Origin: Nitrospirillum iridis
GTDB lineage: Bacteria > Pseudomonadota > Alphaproteobacteria > Azospirillales > Azospirillaceae
Length of the DNA: 64,000 nucleotides
Assembly (NCBI RefSeq): GCF_014205765.1
Contig: NZ_JACIIZ010000011.1
Span: forward strand, 209,707 to 273,706
Reading direction: 5' to 3'
Part shown: piece after piece, positions 1-8,427 of the stretch
Numbering within the stretch: position 1 is the stretch's first letter
Layout: every line of letters starts with the position of its first letter
Translations under genes and position numbers: made by a program
Notes under the pieces: generated by a model
Told to the model about the DNA's origin: nothing
The model's input: the letters and a program-made list of their open reading frames with translations, nothing else
Databases searched by the model: none

Positions 1-35
1 GATCGCGGGTCCCCTGACCATCCCCAATTCAAGCC

Positions 36-1514
36 GTGAGGACCACCCCCGTGACCATCCTGCCCGAAGCGAAGCTCTATATCGACGGTATCGTGCGTCC
101 GGCCGAAGGGGATCGAGGTTTCGATGTGATCAATCCTTGGACCGGCGACGTGGCCGGCCGGGCGGCGGACGCTACGTCCGCCGACGTCGAGGCTGCCATC
201 GCCGCCGCCCGCCGCGCCTTCGACCAGACCGACTGGTCGACCAACCACGCGCTGCGGCTTGAGCTGGTGACCAAGCTGCGCGCCCTGTTCGAGGCCAATC
301 GGCCCCGGCTGGTGGCCTTGGCGCGGTTTGAGGCTGGGTCCGCCCTGGGCGCCGTCGACAAGGCGCAGGTGGGCACGGCGCTGTCCGGCTGGGATGACCT
401 GCTGCGGGTCTTCCCGCGCCTGGCGTGGGAGAAGGACTACGGCCAGGCCCAGGGTTACGGCTTCACCTCCAAGCGCACGGTCGTCCATGAGGCGGCCGGC
501 GTGGTTGGGGCCATCACACCGTGGAACGTGCCGCTGTACGTCAACGTGGGCAAGGTGGTTTCCGCCCTGTTGGCCGGTTGCACCGTGGTGCTGAAGCCGG
601 CGCCCGACACGCCGGGCATGGGCGCCATCTTCGGTGTGCTGGCGGCCGAGGCCGGCTTCCCGGCGGGCGTCCTGAACGTGGTGACCAGCGCCGATCCGGT
701 GATGGCGGGCGAGATTCTGGTGACCGATCCGCGCGTCGACGTCATCAGCTTCACCGGGTCCACGGCCGTCGGCAAGCGCATCATGGAAAAGGGTGCGCCC
801 ACGCTGAAGCGGTTGTTCCTGGAACTGGGCGGCAAGTCGGCCAAGATCGTCCTGGACGACGCGCCCAACTTCGCGATGGAGGTGATGCAGTCCTTGCTGG
901 TCTTCCACGCCGGCCAGGGTTGCGCCGTGCAGTCGCGTCTGCTGGTGCCGCGCAGCCGGTATGAGGAGGCGCTGGGCGCCCTCAAGATGGCCTACGGCGG
1001 CTTCGCGGCCAAATGGGGCGATCCTGAGGATCCCGGCCAGGTCATGGGGCCGGTCGTCTCGCAAAAGCAGCTCGATCGCGTGTTGTCCTATATCGAATTG
1101 GGCAAGCAGGAAGGGGCGACGCTGTTGGCCGGCGGCAGCGCCCGCCCCGACAAGGGCGGGGGCTTCTTCATTGAACCGACCTGCTTCGTGAACGTGACGA
1201 ACTCCATGCGGATCGCGCGTGAGGAGATCTTCGGGCCCGTCCTGGTCGTCATCCCCTATGAGGATGATGAGGACGCCATCCGCATTGCCAATGACAGCGA
1301 CTATGGCTTATCAGGGGGCGTCGCCGGTTCAGAGGCGCGTGCGATCAGCGTGGCGCGGCGTGTCCGTACCGGTTCGGTCAGCGTGAACGGCGGCCTGTGC
1401 ATAGCCGGCGATCTGCCGTTCGGCGGCTACAAGCGTAGCGGCATAGGTCGGGAATGGGGTGTCGAGGGCATCGAGGAATTCCTCGAATCCAAAGTCATCG
1501 CGCTCAGGGTATGA
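36..1514 (+). CDS. NAD(P)-dependent aldehyde dehydrogenase
   Basis: A 492-residue protein of normal length for the ALDH superfamily, which oxidises aldehydes to carboxylic acids with NAD(P)+ in the cytoplasm. The Rossmann/substrate region contains ITPWNVPLY and the FTGSTAVGK nucleotide loop. The general-base Glu lies in LELGGKSAK (about residue 263) and the catalytic Cys in GQGCAVQSR (about residue 296). The C-terminal PFGGYKRSGIGRE motif is also typical. The start is a GTG; a second in-frame GTG lies five codons later and cannot be excluded. The TetR gene follows and shares its 3' neighbourhood. In this catabolic island it probably oxidises an aldehyde released from a side chain or ring, but the substrate is not readable. 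Confidence 0.93.
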   Translation: MRTTPVTILPEAKLYIDGIVRPAEGDRGFDVINPWTGDVAGRAADATSADVEAAIAAARRAFDQTDWSTNHALRLELVTKLRALFEANRPRLVALARFEAGSALGAVDKAQVGTALSGWDDLLRVFPRLAWEKDYGQAQGYGFTSKRTVVHEAAGVVGAITPWNVPLYVNVGKVVSALLAGCTVVLKPAPDTPGMGAIFGVLAAEAGFPAGVLNVVTSADPVMAGEILVTDPRVDVISFTGSTAVGKRIMEKGAPTLKRLFLELGGKSAKIVLDDAPNFAMEVMQSLLVFHAGQGCAVQSRLLVPRSRYEEALGALKMAYGGFAAKWGDPEDPGQVMGPVVSQKQLDRVLSYIELGKQEGATLLAGGSARPDKGGGFFIEPTCFVNVTNSMRIAREEIFGPVLVVIPYEDDEDAIRIANDSDYGLSGGVAGSEARAISVARRVRTGSVSVNGGLCIAGDLPFGGYKRSGIGREWGVEGIEEFLESKVIALRV

Positions 1515-1536
1515 TAGCAGGGACAAGGTAAAGGGC

Positions 1537-2301
1537 ATGGGACGGGAGCCGGATGGCCAAGCCGGTGGCGACAGCGAGCCGAAGCGACGTGGCCGCAAGG
1601 CCGCGTCAGCGACGGTGGCCAAGCAGATCGACAACTTCAACCTGAACGGCCAGCGTCTGGGTCGGAAGGGTCGCAACACGCGTGAGCGCATCATCGCGGC
1701 GGCCCAGAGTCTGCTTTCCGGTCCGCGTTCCACCCAGATCACGTTGAGCGCCGTGGCCCGTGAGGCCGAGCTCAAAATGACCTCGCTCTACGTCTATTTC
1801 AAAGATCTGACGGAACTGCTGCTGGCCACCCTGGAACCGGTCATGGAGACGGCGGAGGCCGCATACCTGTCGTTGGTACGGGAACGCTGGCCGGATGAAG
1901 CCTTGAACGCCTGCTGCCTGCGTTTCCTGAACGCCTATCTCGCCTTCTGGCGGGAGCATTCTTTCCTTCTGCATTTGCGCAACAGCATGGCGGACCAATA
2001 CGACGAACGCATGATGCGGCAACGCGTCGACGCGGCTCGACCCCTGATCACGATGTTGGTGCGTCAGATGGACGGTGATCCGACGATCATCGATTCACCC
2101 GCCCTCAGTATGGCCACCGTATTGCTGACCGGGGTGGAACGCGTCGTCACCATCGTGACCGATACCACCCTGGTCAGTTTCTTCGACGGCTCGATGACTG
2201 AACAGCTCGCCCTGCGCCGTATCGAGGCGGAGGCGAAATTGATGGAACTGGGCATCCGTGAGTTGCGCCGGCATGCGGCGAACGGCGCCGCCGGGGGATG
2301 A
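1537..2301 (+). CDS. TetR/AcrR family transcriptional regulator
   Basis: A 254-residue DNA-binding regulator. A basic N-terminal tail (KRRGRKAA) precedes a TetR helix-turn-helix starting near NTRERIIAAAQSLL and ending at MTSLYVYFKDLTELL. The remainder is a helical ligand-binding domain without a recognisable ligand signature. The reading frame is open upstream to 1459 inside the aldehyde dehydrogenase gene, but the ATG at 1537 is preferred because it avoids coding overlap and still includes the whole HTH. It is convergent with the enoyl-CoA hydratase gene, with only seven bases between stops. By analogy with KstR-like regulators it may repress nearby CoA-dependent catabolic genes (inference). 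Confidence 0.9.
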   Translation: MGREPDGQAGGDSEPKRRGRKAASATVAKQIDNFNLNGQRLGRKGRNTRERIIAAAQSLLSGPRSTQITLSAVAREAELKMTSLYVYFKDLTELLLATLEPVMETAEAAYLSLVRERWPDEALNACCLRFLNAYLAFWREHSFLLHLRNSMADQYDERMMRQRVDAARPLITMLVRQMDGDPTIIDSPALSMATVLLTGVERVVTIVTDTTLVSFFDGSMTEQLALRRIEAEAKLMELGIRELRRHAANGAAGG

Positions 2302-2308
2302 GGGCCGT

Positions 2309-3118
2309 TCAGTCCGCCTTCTTGCCGATCTTGGAGATATAGCCTTCCAGTTGTGCCAGGTAGGCGGGGTTCAGCATGAGCGCGCTGTTGGCCATGCGCT
2401 CGACCTGGCGGGCTTGGTCGCGGCCCAGTTCATACGCCAGTTCGATGGCGATCTTGGCGGCGCCCATCTGCTCGGCGCTCTGCCCGGCCAGGTGGCGGCA
2501 GAAGGCCAGGCTTTCCTCCTCAAAGCCGTCGTCGGCATAAACCTCGTGGACCAGGCCCATCGCCAGTGCGCGCTCCGCCGTTGCCGGCTTGTTGGCCATG
2601 ATGAGATAGCGGGCCCAGTGCGGACCGCAAATCCTGGTCAGGCGGCTGACCCCGTTGGAGGCCGGCAGCACGCCCATGAGGCCTTCCGGAAAGGCGAAGG
2701 AGGCGCCGGCAGCCGCCAGGCGGAAGTCGCAGGACAGGGCCATCTCCAGCCCACCGCCGACGCAGGGGGCGTGGATGGCGGCCACGATGGGCTTTTCCAC
2801 ATGCTCCATCTCGTCATAAATACGCTGCATGCCGTGCAGGCGCAGACGATGGTTCTCCCGGATCGCGGTGGCCGAACGCAGGAGGGTGGGGGGGCCGTCG
2901 CTGCGGTCGCGCAGGTCGGCACCCGAGCAGAAATAGCGGCCCGTCGCCCGGATCAGCATGACCCTCAGCGCGGGATCGTCGCGGAAGCGGTGCAGCGCCC
3001 CCTCGAACAGCCGCATGGTTTGTCCGGACAGGGCGTTCAGTTTTTCCGGACGGTTCAGCGTGGCGATCAGGACGCCTTCGCTGACGGTGGTCAGAAGATG
3101 GTGGGTTTCCTGGGACAT
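2309..3118 (-). CDS. Enoyl-CoA hydratase/isomerase (crotonase family)
   Basis: A 269-residue crotonase, the usual length for enoyl-CoA hydratases, which add water to 2-enoyl-CoA in beta-oxidation. Visible features are the N-terminal LNRPEKLNALSGQT, the oxyanion-hole segment CVGGGLEMALSCDFRLA with the first catalytic Glu, and FPEGLMGVLPASNG with the second Glu. The start chosen is the ATG of MSQETHHLL, because the open frame upstream runs through the acyl-CoA dehydrogenase gene. It sits 11 bases downstream of that dehydrogenase and is surely co-transcribed. The pair would perform consecutive dehydrogenation and hydration steps. A hydrolase or isomerase role within the crotonase family is also possible. 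Confidence 0.92.
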   Translation of the reverse strand: MSQETHHLLTTVSEGVLIATLNRPEKLNALSGQTMRLFEGALHRFRDDPALRVMLIRATGRYFCSGADLRDRSDGPPTLLRSATAIRENHRLRLHGMQRIYDEMEHVEKPIVAAIHAPCVGGGLEMALSCDFRLAAAGASFAFPEGLMGVLPASNGVSRLTRICGPHWARYLIMANKPATAERALAMGLVHEVYADDGFEEESLAFCRHLAGQSAEQMGAAKIAIELAYELGRDQARQVERMANSALMLNPAYLAQLEGYISKIGKKAD

Positions 3119-3129
3119 GGGACCTCTCC

Positions 3130-5337
3130 TCAAGCGCGCGTGCGCGGCAGGCCCAGCGCCCGCTCCGCGATCATGCTGCGATGGATCTCGCTGGTGCCGC
3201 CGTAGATGGTCGTGCCCTGGGCATGGCGATAGCACTGGTTGATCAACGCCGCGGCACCCTCGCGCTTCGACAGGGAAAGGGGCGCGGTCAGGTCCAGCAG
3301 GTCGCGGGCGTCGCTCAGGAATTTCTCTGAGGAGAACATCTTGGCCATGGGGCCGTAGGCCAGGTTGGGAACCTTGTTCACCCCGGCCCAGATGGCGCGC
3401 CACGCCAGCAGATCGGAAACCATCACGTTGGCCGCCGTGCGGGCCAGACGCATCTGGGCCTGCGGCTGGTCGATCAGCGGTCGGCCGGCCGACGGGATCT
3501 CCCGGCACAGCGTTTCAGCCGCGTGCAGCATCCCCCGCTGCACCTTGGCGAAGCCCCCGCCATGCTCCAACTCCAGTCCCGCGCTCATGGTTTTGACACC
3601 GCCGTCCACCTCGCCCAGGCGATAGCTGTCCGGTATTTTCACGCCGTCGTAGAACGTGATGTTGGTGCGTTCGTCCTGGAAGGTGTGGACGGGCTGCACG
3701 GTCACGCCGGCGGCCTTCAGCGGTACGATGAACATGGTCAGCCCCTTGTGCTTGGGCACGTTGGGGTTGGTGCGGGTCAGCATCAGCACGTAATCGGTCA
3801 GGTTGGCGCCGCTGGTGAACATCTTGGTGCCATCGATGCGCCAGCCGTTGCCATCCGGGGTGGCCTTGCATTGCGCGGCGAAGACGTCGGACCCGGAGCC
3901 GGGCTCGGAATAACCCAGACTGCAGATCGCGTCGCCGGACAGGATGCGGTCCAGAACCTCGCGCTTCACCTCTTCGCTGCCGAAGCGGTGGATGATGGCA
4001 CCCACCATACCCGCGACGTTGGCGACAGGGTTGCTCCAGCCGTGACGCTCGAACGCTTCCATGGCCGCGTTGCGGGCATAGGGGGAAGAACCGCGGCCGC
4101 CCATGTCTTTCGACCAGCCCAGGAACAGCAGGCCGGCTTGGGCCAGTTTCTTGTGGAAGGCCGGGTTGTGCCCTTCCCAGGAGTAATGGGCCTGGGCGCG
4201 AATCTCGTCCGTCATGTTTTGTTCGAAGAACGCGTCGATCTCCGCCACCAACGCGCGGGCCTCTTCGCCGGGATCGAAGTCGATGGGCACATCGCCTACA
4301 TCGGGCAGGGCCGCCGCCTCCCCGGCATAGAGCCGTCGTCCCGCTTCCTCCAGCAGGCCGCGGGGATCGCCCCAGACCAGCGGCCAGCCCTTGGCGCGCA
4401 GGTTGTACAGGTGGATGTCGTATTCCGTGGTCAGGCCATAGCCGCCGAAGGTGTGCAGGGACTGGGCCACCGCGCGGGCCGCGGCGTCGATGTTCCACCA
4501 GGCGGCCAGGGACACGGTGGCGGCGGCGTCCGGCGCGCCATCGGCGATGTCGCGCAGGGCCTTCCAGACCAGGAACTTGCCCCCGTCGACATCGCAGAGC
4601 AGGTCGGCCAAGGGATGGGAAATGGCTTGGTAGGCGCCAATCAGTTGGTCGAACTGTTTGCGCTCGCAGGCGTAGGCGGCGGCCAGCCTTAGGGATTCAC
4701 GCGCGACGCCGGAGAGCCCGGCGGCGATGAGCAGCTTCCACTCCTCGATCGCGCTGTCGAAGGTGGCCAAGGGGCCGCTGCCGCTGGCGATGACCGTGGC
4801 GGGCAGATCGGCGAAAGCGATCTCGGCCAAAGTGCTGGCATCCAGGTTGGCCTCGCCCTGCGCGGCCGCTTCGGAAAGATCGTAAAGCTCGATCTCCTCA
4901 TCCCGGCGCGCGACGATAGCCCGCGCGACTGCGCCTCCGGCGACCCACTGCGTTGGCTCCCGGTCCACGTCGCGCAAGGCCACCGTCACCACCGCGTCAC
5001 CGGCCAGGACGGCCGCTAGCATGGCGGCGGCGGCGGCATGCTCGCTGGCCGCCAACACCCGTGCGGCCACCAGGCATTCTGCCAGCGGGCCGGATACCAG
5101 GGTACGGCCGGCTTCTTCCATCAGGGTGGTGGCGACGATCAGGCCCAGCCCCAGGCCGTCCTTTTCCTCGGGTACCCGGATGGCGAAAGCGCCGAGGTCG
5201 GCGAGGCCTCGCCACAGTGCTGCATCGAAACCGGTTTCCCGGGCGGCGCGGACGCGATCCATCCCGCTGTTCTTGTTCAGGAAGCGCGCGAAATTTTCGC
5301 GCATCATCTCCTGATCCTCGGGTAGAGCGAAATTCAT
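3130..5337 (-). CDS. Fused tandem acyl-CoA dehydrogenase
   Basis: A 735-residue protein, about twice the size of a single acyl-CoA dehydrogenase (~380). The first domain (about 1-345) starts MNFALPEDQEMMRENFARF and ends near the FGGYGLTTEYDIHL helix. The second (about 352-735) has SLGYSEPGSGSD, the FAD/substrate loop GTKMFTSGANLTD and the canonical C-terminus TIYGGTSEIHRSMIAERAL. FAD-dependent dehydrogenation at the alpha-beta position of an acyl-CoA is the family reaction. Steroid-degrading bacteria use heterotetrameric acyl-CoA dehydrogenases made of two unlike subunits; this gene looks like such a pair fused in one chain (inference). The second half keeps the best-conserved motifs, so the first may be mainly structural. 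Confidence 0.93.
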   Translation of the reverse strand: MNFALPEDQEMMRENFARFLNKNSGMDRVRAARETGFDAALWRGLADLGAFAIRVPEEKDGLGLGLIVATTLMEEAGRTLVSGPLAECLVAARVLAASEHAAAAAMLAAVLAGDAVVTVALRDVDREPTQWVAGGAVARAIVARRDEEIELYDLSEAAAQGEANLDASTLAEIAFADLPATVIASGSGPLATFDSAIEEWKLLIAAGLSGVARESLRLAAAYACERKQFDQLIGAYQAISHPLADLLCDVDGGKFLVWKALRDIADGAPDAAATVSLAAWWNIDAAARAVAQSLHTFGGYGLTTEYDIHLYNLRAKGWPLVWGDPRGLLEEAGRRLYAGEAAALPDVGDVPIDFDPGEEARALVAEIDAFFEQNMTDEIRAQAHYSWEGHNPAFHKKLAQAGLLFLGWSKDMGGRGSSPYARNAAMEAFERHGWSNPVANVAGMVGAIIHRFGSEEVKREVLDRILSGDAICSLGYSEPGSGSDVFAAQCKATPDGNGWRIDGTKMFTSGANLTDYVLMLTRTNPNVPKHKGLTMFIVPLKAAGVTVQPVHTFQDERTNITFYDGVKIPDSYRLGEVDGGVKTMSAGLELEHGGGFAKVQRGMLHAAETLCREIPSAGRPLIDQPQAQMRLARTAANVMVSDLLAWRAIWAGVNKVPNLAYGPMAKMFSSEKFLSDARDLLDLTAPLSLSKREGAAALINQCYRHAQGTTIYGGTSEIHRSMIAERALGLPRTRA

Positions 5338-5489
5338 GGGCGGAGACCCTGTCGGCTGTCGGGGTGAGCGTGGGTGGGATGAACGCCCCGACGCGTCGCG
5401 GCGTTCACGAAGGGTGCACGAACCCAGCGCCGGCGCGGGTTGGCGCGCCGGCGGGTATGACGGGATGGAATGGACGCCGCCGCGCGGCG

Positions 5490-6311
5490 TCAGCCGGCCG
5501 CGCGGCGCATGATGGCGCTGAGGTCGACCTGGCCCGTGGCGACACCGCCCATGAAGCCGCCGTCGACCGGCAGCACCACGCCGTTGATGAAACCTGCTGC
5601 CGCGCTGTTCAGCACGACCAGGGCCGACGCCTGTTCTTCGGGCGTGGAACGCCGCCCGATGGGCTGGGTCGCCGCCTGCAGCACCTCAGCTGGCGTGGCC
5701 GCCTCGAAGGCGGACATCATCGGGGTCTGCGTCGGGCTGGGCATGGTGCAGTTAATGCGGATGCCCTTCTTGATCAGATGGGCGCCGGACAGCATGGTCC
5801 AGACGTTGACGGCCTCCTTGGAGAAGGAATAGCCCTCCGCCACGGTGTCCTTGTTCGCCTCGCACCAGTCCAGCGCCTGCTGGTAGCCCCGGGTCTGAAG
5901 GATGCCCATGATCACCGGCACGCGCCGGCTCCACCCCATGCCGCCGGTGGAGGAAATGCTGGCGACGGCGGACCCCGGCCCCATCAGGGGCAGCACCTGT
6001 TCGGTCAGGTGGCGGGTGCCGATGAAGTTCACCTTCATGACATCCATGGGCGGGCAGGTCTGCGGCAGGCCGGCGCAGTTGAAAAGCGCGTCCACCTTGC
6101 CGCCGATGGCCGCCACACCCGCCTCGATGGAAGCGGGGTCCCTCAGATCGACATTGTGGAAAGAGGCCAAGTCCAGAGCGCAGTCCTTGAAGTCCAACCC
6201 ATGGACTTCGGCGCCCTGGTCCAGCAGAAGCCGGGCCGTCGCCTCGCCCATGCCGGAGAAGCAGCCGCTGACGATGACGCGCTTATTTTTGTAGCCAAGG
6301 AGGTCTGACAT
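5490..6311 (-). CDS. Short-chain dehydrogenase, 3-alpha-hydroxysteroid dehydrogenase-like
   Basis: A 273-residue SDR with the N-terminal cofactor motif VSGCFSGMGEATA, the NCAG segment, SISSTGG with the catalytic Ser and YSFSKEAV carrying the Tyr-x-x-x-Lys pair. The SGC start of the cofactor loop and the insertion between Ser and Tyr resemble 3-alpha-hydroxysteroid dehydrogenase/carbonyl reductase and coniferyl-alcohol-dehydrogenase-type SDRs. It would interconvert a hydroxyl and a ketone using NAD(P). The start is the ATG of MSDLLGYKNK; upstream sequence in the same frame belongs to the ferredoxin gene region. It lies 40 bases downstream of the ferredoxin gene on the same strand. A GC-rich hairpin (5473-5491) overlaps its stop codon. 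Substrate assignment is inferred. Confidence 0.88.
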   Translation of the reverse strand: MSDLLGYKNKRVIVSGCFSGMGEATARLLLDQGAEVHGLDFKDCALDLASFHNVDLRDPASIEAGVAAIGGKVDALFNCAGLPQTCPPMDVMKVNFIGTRHLTEQVLPLMGPGSAVASISSTGGMGWSRRVPVIMGILQTRGYQQALDWCEANKDTVAEGYSFSKEAVNVWTMLSGAHLIKKGIRINCTMPSPTQTPMMSAFEAATPAEVLQAATQPIGRRSTPEEQASALVVLNSAAAGFINGVVLPVDGGFMGGVATGQVDLSAIMRRAAG

Positions 6312-6351
6312 CTTGCTTTCTTCCTGTTGGCGGTTGGGCCGTAGGCGGCTC

Positions 6352-6555
6352 TTATTCCGGATTGTCTTCGACAATGGTGATGACGCGTTCGGGGCAGGCG
6401 CGGGCGCCGCGTTTGGCCAACTGTTCCATCCCGGGCGGCACGTCGATGCTGTCGGTGGCGATGTAGCCATCCCCGTCCAGCTGGAACAGCGCCTCCGATA
6501 CGGCGGCGCAGCGCGCGTTGCCGACGCAGGCGGATTTCTGAATGCGGATTTTCAT
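6352..6555 (-). CDS. 3Fe-4S type ferredoxin
   Basis: A 67-residue ferredoxin of the single-cluster type that commonly feeds electrons to cytochrome P450s or Rieske-type oxygenases. The cysteine pattern is CVGNARC followed by a distant CP pair (RACPERVI), giving three cluster cysteines, the usual 3Fe-4S arrangement. The start chosen is the ATG of MKIRIQKSAC, which gives the normal family length. It is the first gene of a minus-strand run leading into the SDR. No P450 or ferredoxin reductase is visible in the window, so its partner must be encoded elsewhere. Confidence 0.9.
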   Translation of the reverse strand: MKIRIQKSACVGNARCAAVSEALFQLDGDGYIATDSIDVPPGMEQLAKRGARACPERVITIVEDNPE

Positions 6556-6833
6556 CGGCGTGTCCCTCGTGGGGCGTATCCCTGTTGGGGCTTGTCCCTG
6601 TGTCCCCGGGGTTCTCTCATGGCCCCGTCCGCGACCAATAAACATTGGGCCGGGCGGGCGATCAACCTGGCGGTGCCTAAATCGTGGGGGCGATGGGCGG
6701 ACGCGGGGTTCAATCGCTCGCGCGATATCTAGGAAACCGGCGCATCCCCGCATTGTCTCCCCCGGGGCGGGCCCCCACCATGAATTCCAGGAACGGTGCC
6801 GTTCGCCGGCGGCCGGAAGTGGAGGATGGGTGC
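6556..6833. promoter_or_regulatory. Divergent intergenic region (ferredoxin / DUF35 operon)
   Basis: Non-coding gap of about 280 bases between two divergently transcribed runs, the ferredoxin-SDR genes leftward and the DUF35-thiolase-amidohydrolase genes rightward. It must contain promoters for both. I could not recognise a convincing -35/-10 pair or a clean operator palindrome in it. An in-frame upstream ATG at 6780 could extend the DUF35 protein by 18 residues. Confidence 0.4.
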
Positions 6834-7238
6834 ATGAGCGTGCCGCGGCCGAGGCCGAAGCTGGATGCCGATAACCGCGCCTTCTGGACCGGGGGGGCGG
6901 AGGGCAAGCTGAATATTACCCATTGCGCGGACTGTGGTGAATTCACCCACCCGCCGCGGCCGGTCTGCCGGCACTGCCGGTCCGAGAACGTGGCCCCCAA
7001 GTCCGTTGCCGGCACAGGCCGCGTCGACAGCTACACCGTCAACCACCAGCCCTGGATGCCAGGGCTGGACACGCCCTTCGTCATCGCGCGCGTCGCGTTG
7101 GACGACGCGCCCGGCGTGTACCTTACCAGCAACATCGTTGGCTGCCCGGTGGACGCCGTCGATATCGGCGACGCTGTCCAGGTGAGGTTCGAGCAGCAGG
7201 ACGACATCTGGTATCCGTTGTTCGGGAAGGCCGTCTGA
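6834..7238 (+). CDS. DUF35 zinc-ribbon/OB-fold protein, aldolase partner
   Basis: A 134-residue member of the Zn-ribbon/OB-fold (DUF35) family. The rubredoxin-like zinc ribbon CADCGEFTHPPRPVCRHC has two CxxC pairs, and an OB-fold follows, beginning near GTGRVDSYTV. Proteins of this family form complexes with thiolase-like partners; in steroid side-chain catabolism they partner Ltp2-type retro-aldolases. The thiolase-like gene begins two bases after this stop, supporting a two-subunit complex. The ATG of MSVPRPRPK is chosen; an upstream in-frame ATG exists. Function by family and context, not tested. Confidence 0.92.
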   Translation: MSVPRPRPKLDADNRAFWTGGAEGKLNITHCADCGEFTHPPRPVCRHCRSENVAPKSVAGTGRVDSYTVNHQPWMPGLDTPFVIARVALDDAPGVYLTSNIVGCPVDAVDIGDAVQVRFEQQDDIWYPLFGKAV

Positions 7239-7240
7239 CC

Positions 7241-8401
7241 ATGATGCGCCACGAAGCCTATATCACCGGCATCGGCCTTTCCGAGGTTGGGGTGCGGCTG
7301 TCTCGTTCGCCCCTGGGGCTGACGGTCGATGCCGTGCGCGAGGCCCTGGCCGACGCCGGGCTGGGTTTCGACCAGATCGACGGCGTCGCCACATATCCCG
7401 GCCGCATGCCGGCTTTCCTGGGCTTCTCCCCTGTCGGTACGGAAGATCTGATCGAAACGCTGGGCTTGCGCACGCGGTGGCATGCGGGGGGCGGAGAGAT
7501 GACGGCGCAGTTGGGCGCCATCGCCCTGGCGGCGGCGGCCGTGCGGGCCGGCCATGCCCGCCACGTCATCTGTTTCCGCACGGTGTACGAGGCCGCGGCC
7601 TTGGCCCGCCCGGAGGAGTATCCCCCGTTGCGGCGCAAGGAGGTGGATGGCGCCTCGCAATGGACGGCGCCCTATTTCGCCCTGTCGGCGGCCAACTGGA
7701 CGGCTCAGTTCGCCACCCGGCACATGAAGCGCTATGGCCTGACGCGCGAACAACTGGCGCAGGTGGCGCTGAACGCCCACGCCAACGCCGCCCGCAACCC
7801 CCGGGCGATCGTGAAGAAGCCGCTGAGCCTGGACGACTACATGTCCGCCCGGATGATCTCCACGCCATTCTGCCTCTATGATTGCGACCGTTTCACCGAC
7901 GCCTCCACGGTGATCATCGTTTCGGCCGGCGACGCCTTGGACGAGGTCACGGGCGTGCCGGTCCGCGTCGCGGCCACAGCCGGGTCCGTCGACCGCTACA
8001 GTTGGGACCAGGCCGAATGGGCCGGCGCCTATGCGACTGGCCGGGACCTGTGGCGTCAGACCGACTACACTGCGGCGGACGTCGACCTCGTCCAGTTCTA
8101 CGATGGCTTCGCCTTCCAGCCTATCACCTGGTTGGAGGGCCTGGGCTTCTGCGAGGTCGGTGAGGGAGGGCGCTTTATCGAGGGGGGCGCGCGCATCGCC
8201 CTGGACGGCGCGTTGCCCATGAACACAGGCGGCGGGCAATTGGGCGCCGGGCGGCTGCATGGCTTCGGCATGGCGCATGAGGCGGTGACGCAATTGCGGG
8301 GTCATGCCGGCGCGCGGCAGGTGGCGGGGGCACCGCGGGTGGCGATCGCCACGTCCGGCGGCGGTCCCATGGCGGCCGCCCTGCTTTTGGCCAGAGATTG
8401 A
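7241..8401 (+). CDS. Thiolase-like protein, Ltp2-type retro-aldolase candidate
   Basis: A 386-residue thiolase-superfamily protein of the SCP-x/lipid-transfer class. The position where degradative thiolases carry the nucleophilic Cys (about residues 81-88) reads HAGGGEMT, with no cysteine. This, plus the adjacent DUF35 partner, resembles Ltp2-type enzymes that cleave a beta-hydroxyacyl-CoA by retro-aldol chemistry using tyrosines. A Tyr in QFYDGFAF (about residue 287) sits near where an active-site tyrosine is expected. The late glycine-rich segment NTGGGQLGAG is family-typical. The predicted role is removal of a short acyl-CoA from a branched or ring-attached side chain. Alternatively it could be a non-catalytic thiolase-like scaffold. 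Confidence 0.85.
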   Translation: MMRHEAYITGIGLSEVGVRLSRSPLGLTVDAVREALADAGLGFDQIDGVATYPGRMPAFLGFSPVGTEDLIETLGLRTRWHAGGGEMTAQLGAIALAAAAVRAGHARHVICFRTVYEAAALARPEEYPPLRRKEVDGASQWTAPYFALSAANWTAQFATRHMKRYGLTREQLAQVALNAHANAARNPRAIVKKPLSLDDYMSARMISTPFCLYDCDRFTDASTVIIVSAGDALDEVTGVPVRVAATAGSVDRYSWDQAEWAGAYATGRDLWRQTDYTAADVDLVQFYDGFAFQPITWLEGLGFCEVGEGGRFIEGGARIALDGALPMNTGGGQLGAGRLHGFGMAHEAVTQLRGHAGARQVAGAPRVAIATSGGGPMAAALLLARD

Positions 8402-8427
8402 GAATCAAAACATCAGGGAGATAGACG

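Noticed and set aside
5473..5491. GC-rich hairpin at the end of the SDR gene
   Set aside because: A perfect 8-bp stem, but it overlaps the stop codon and lacks a T-run, so it is not supported as an intrinsic terminator.
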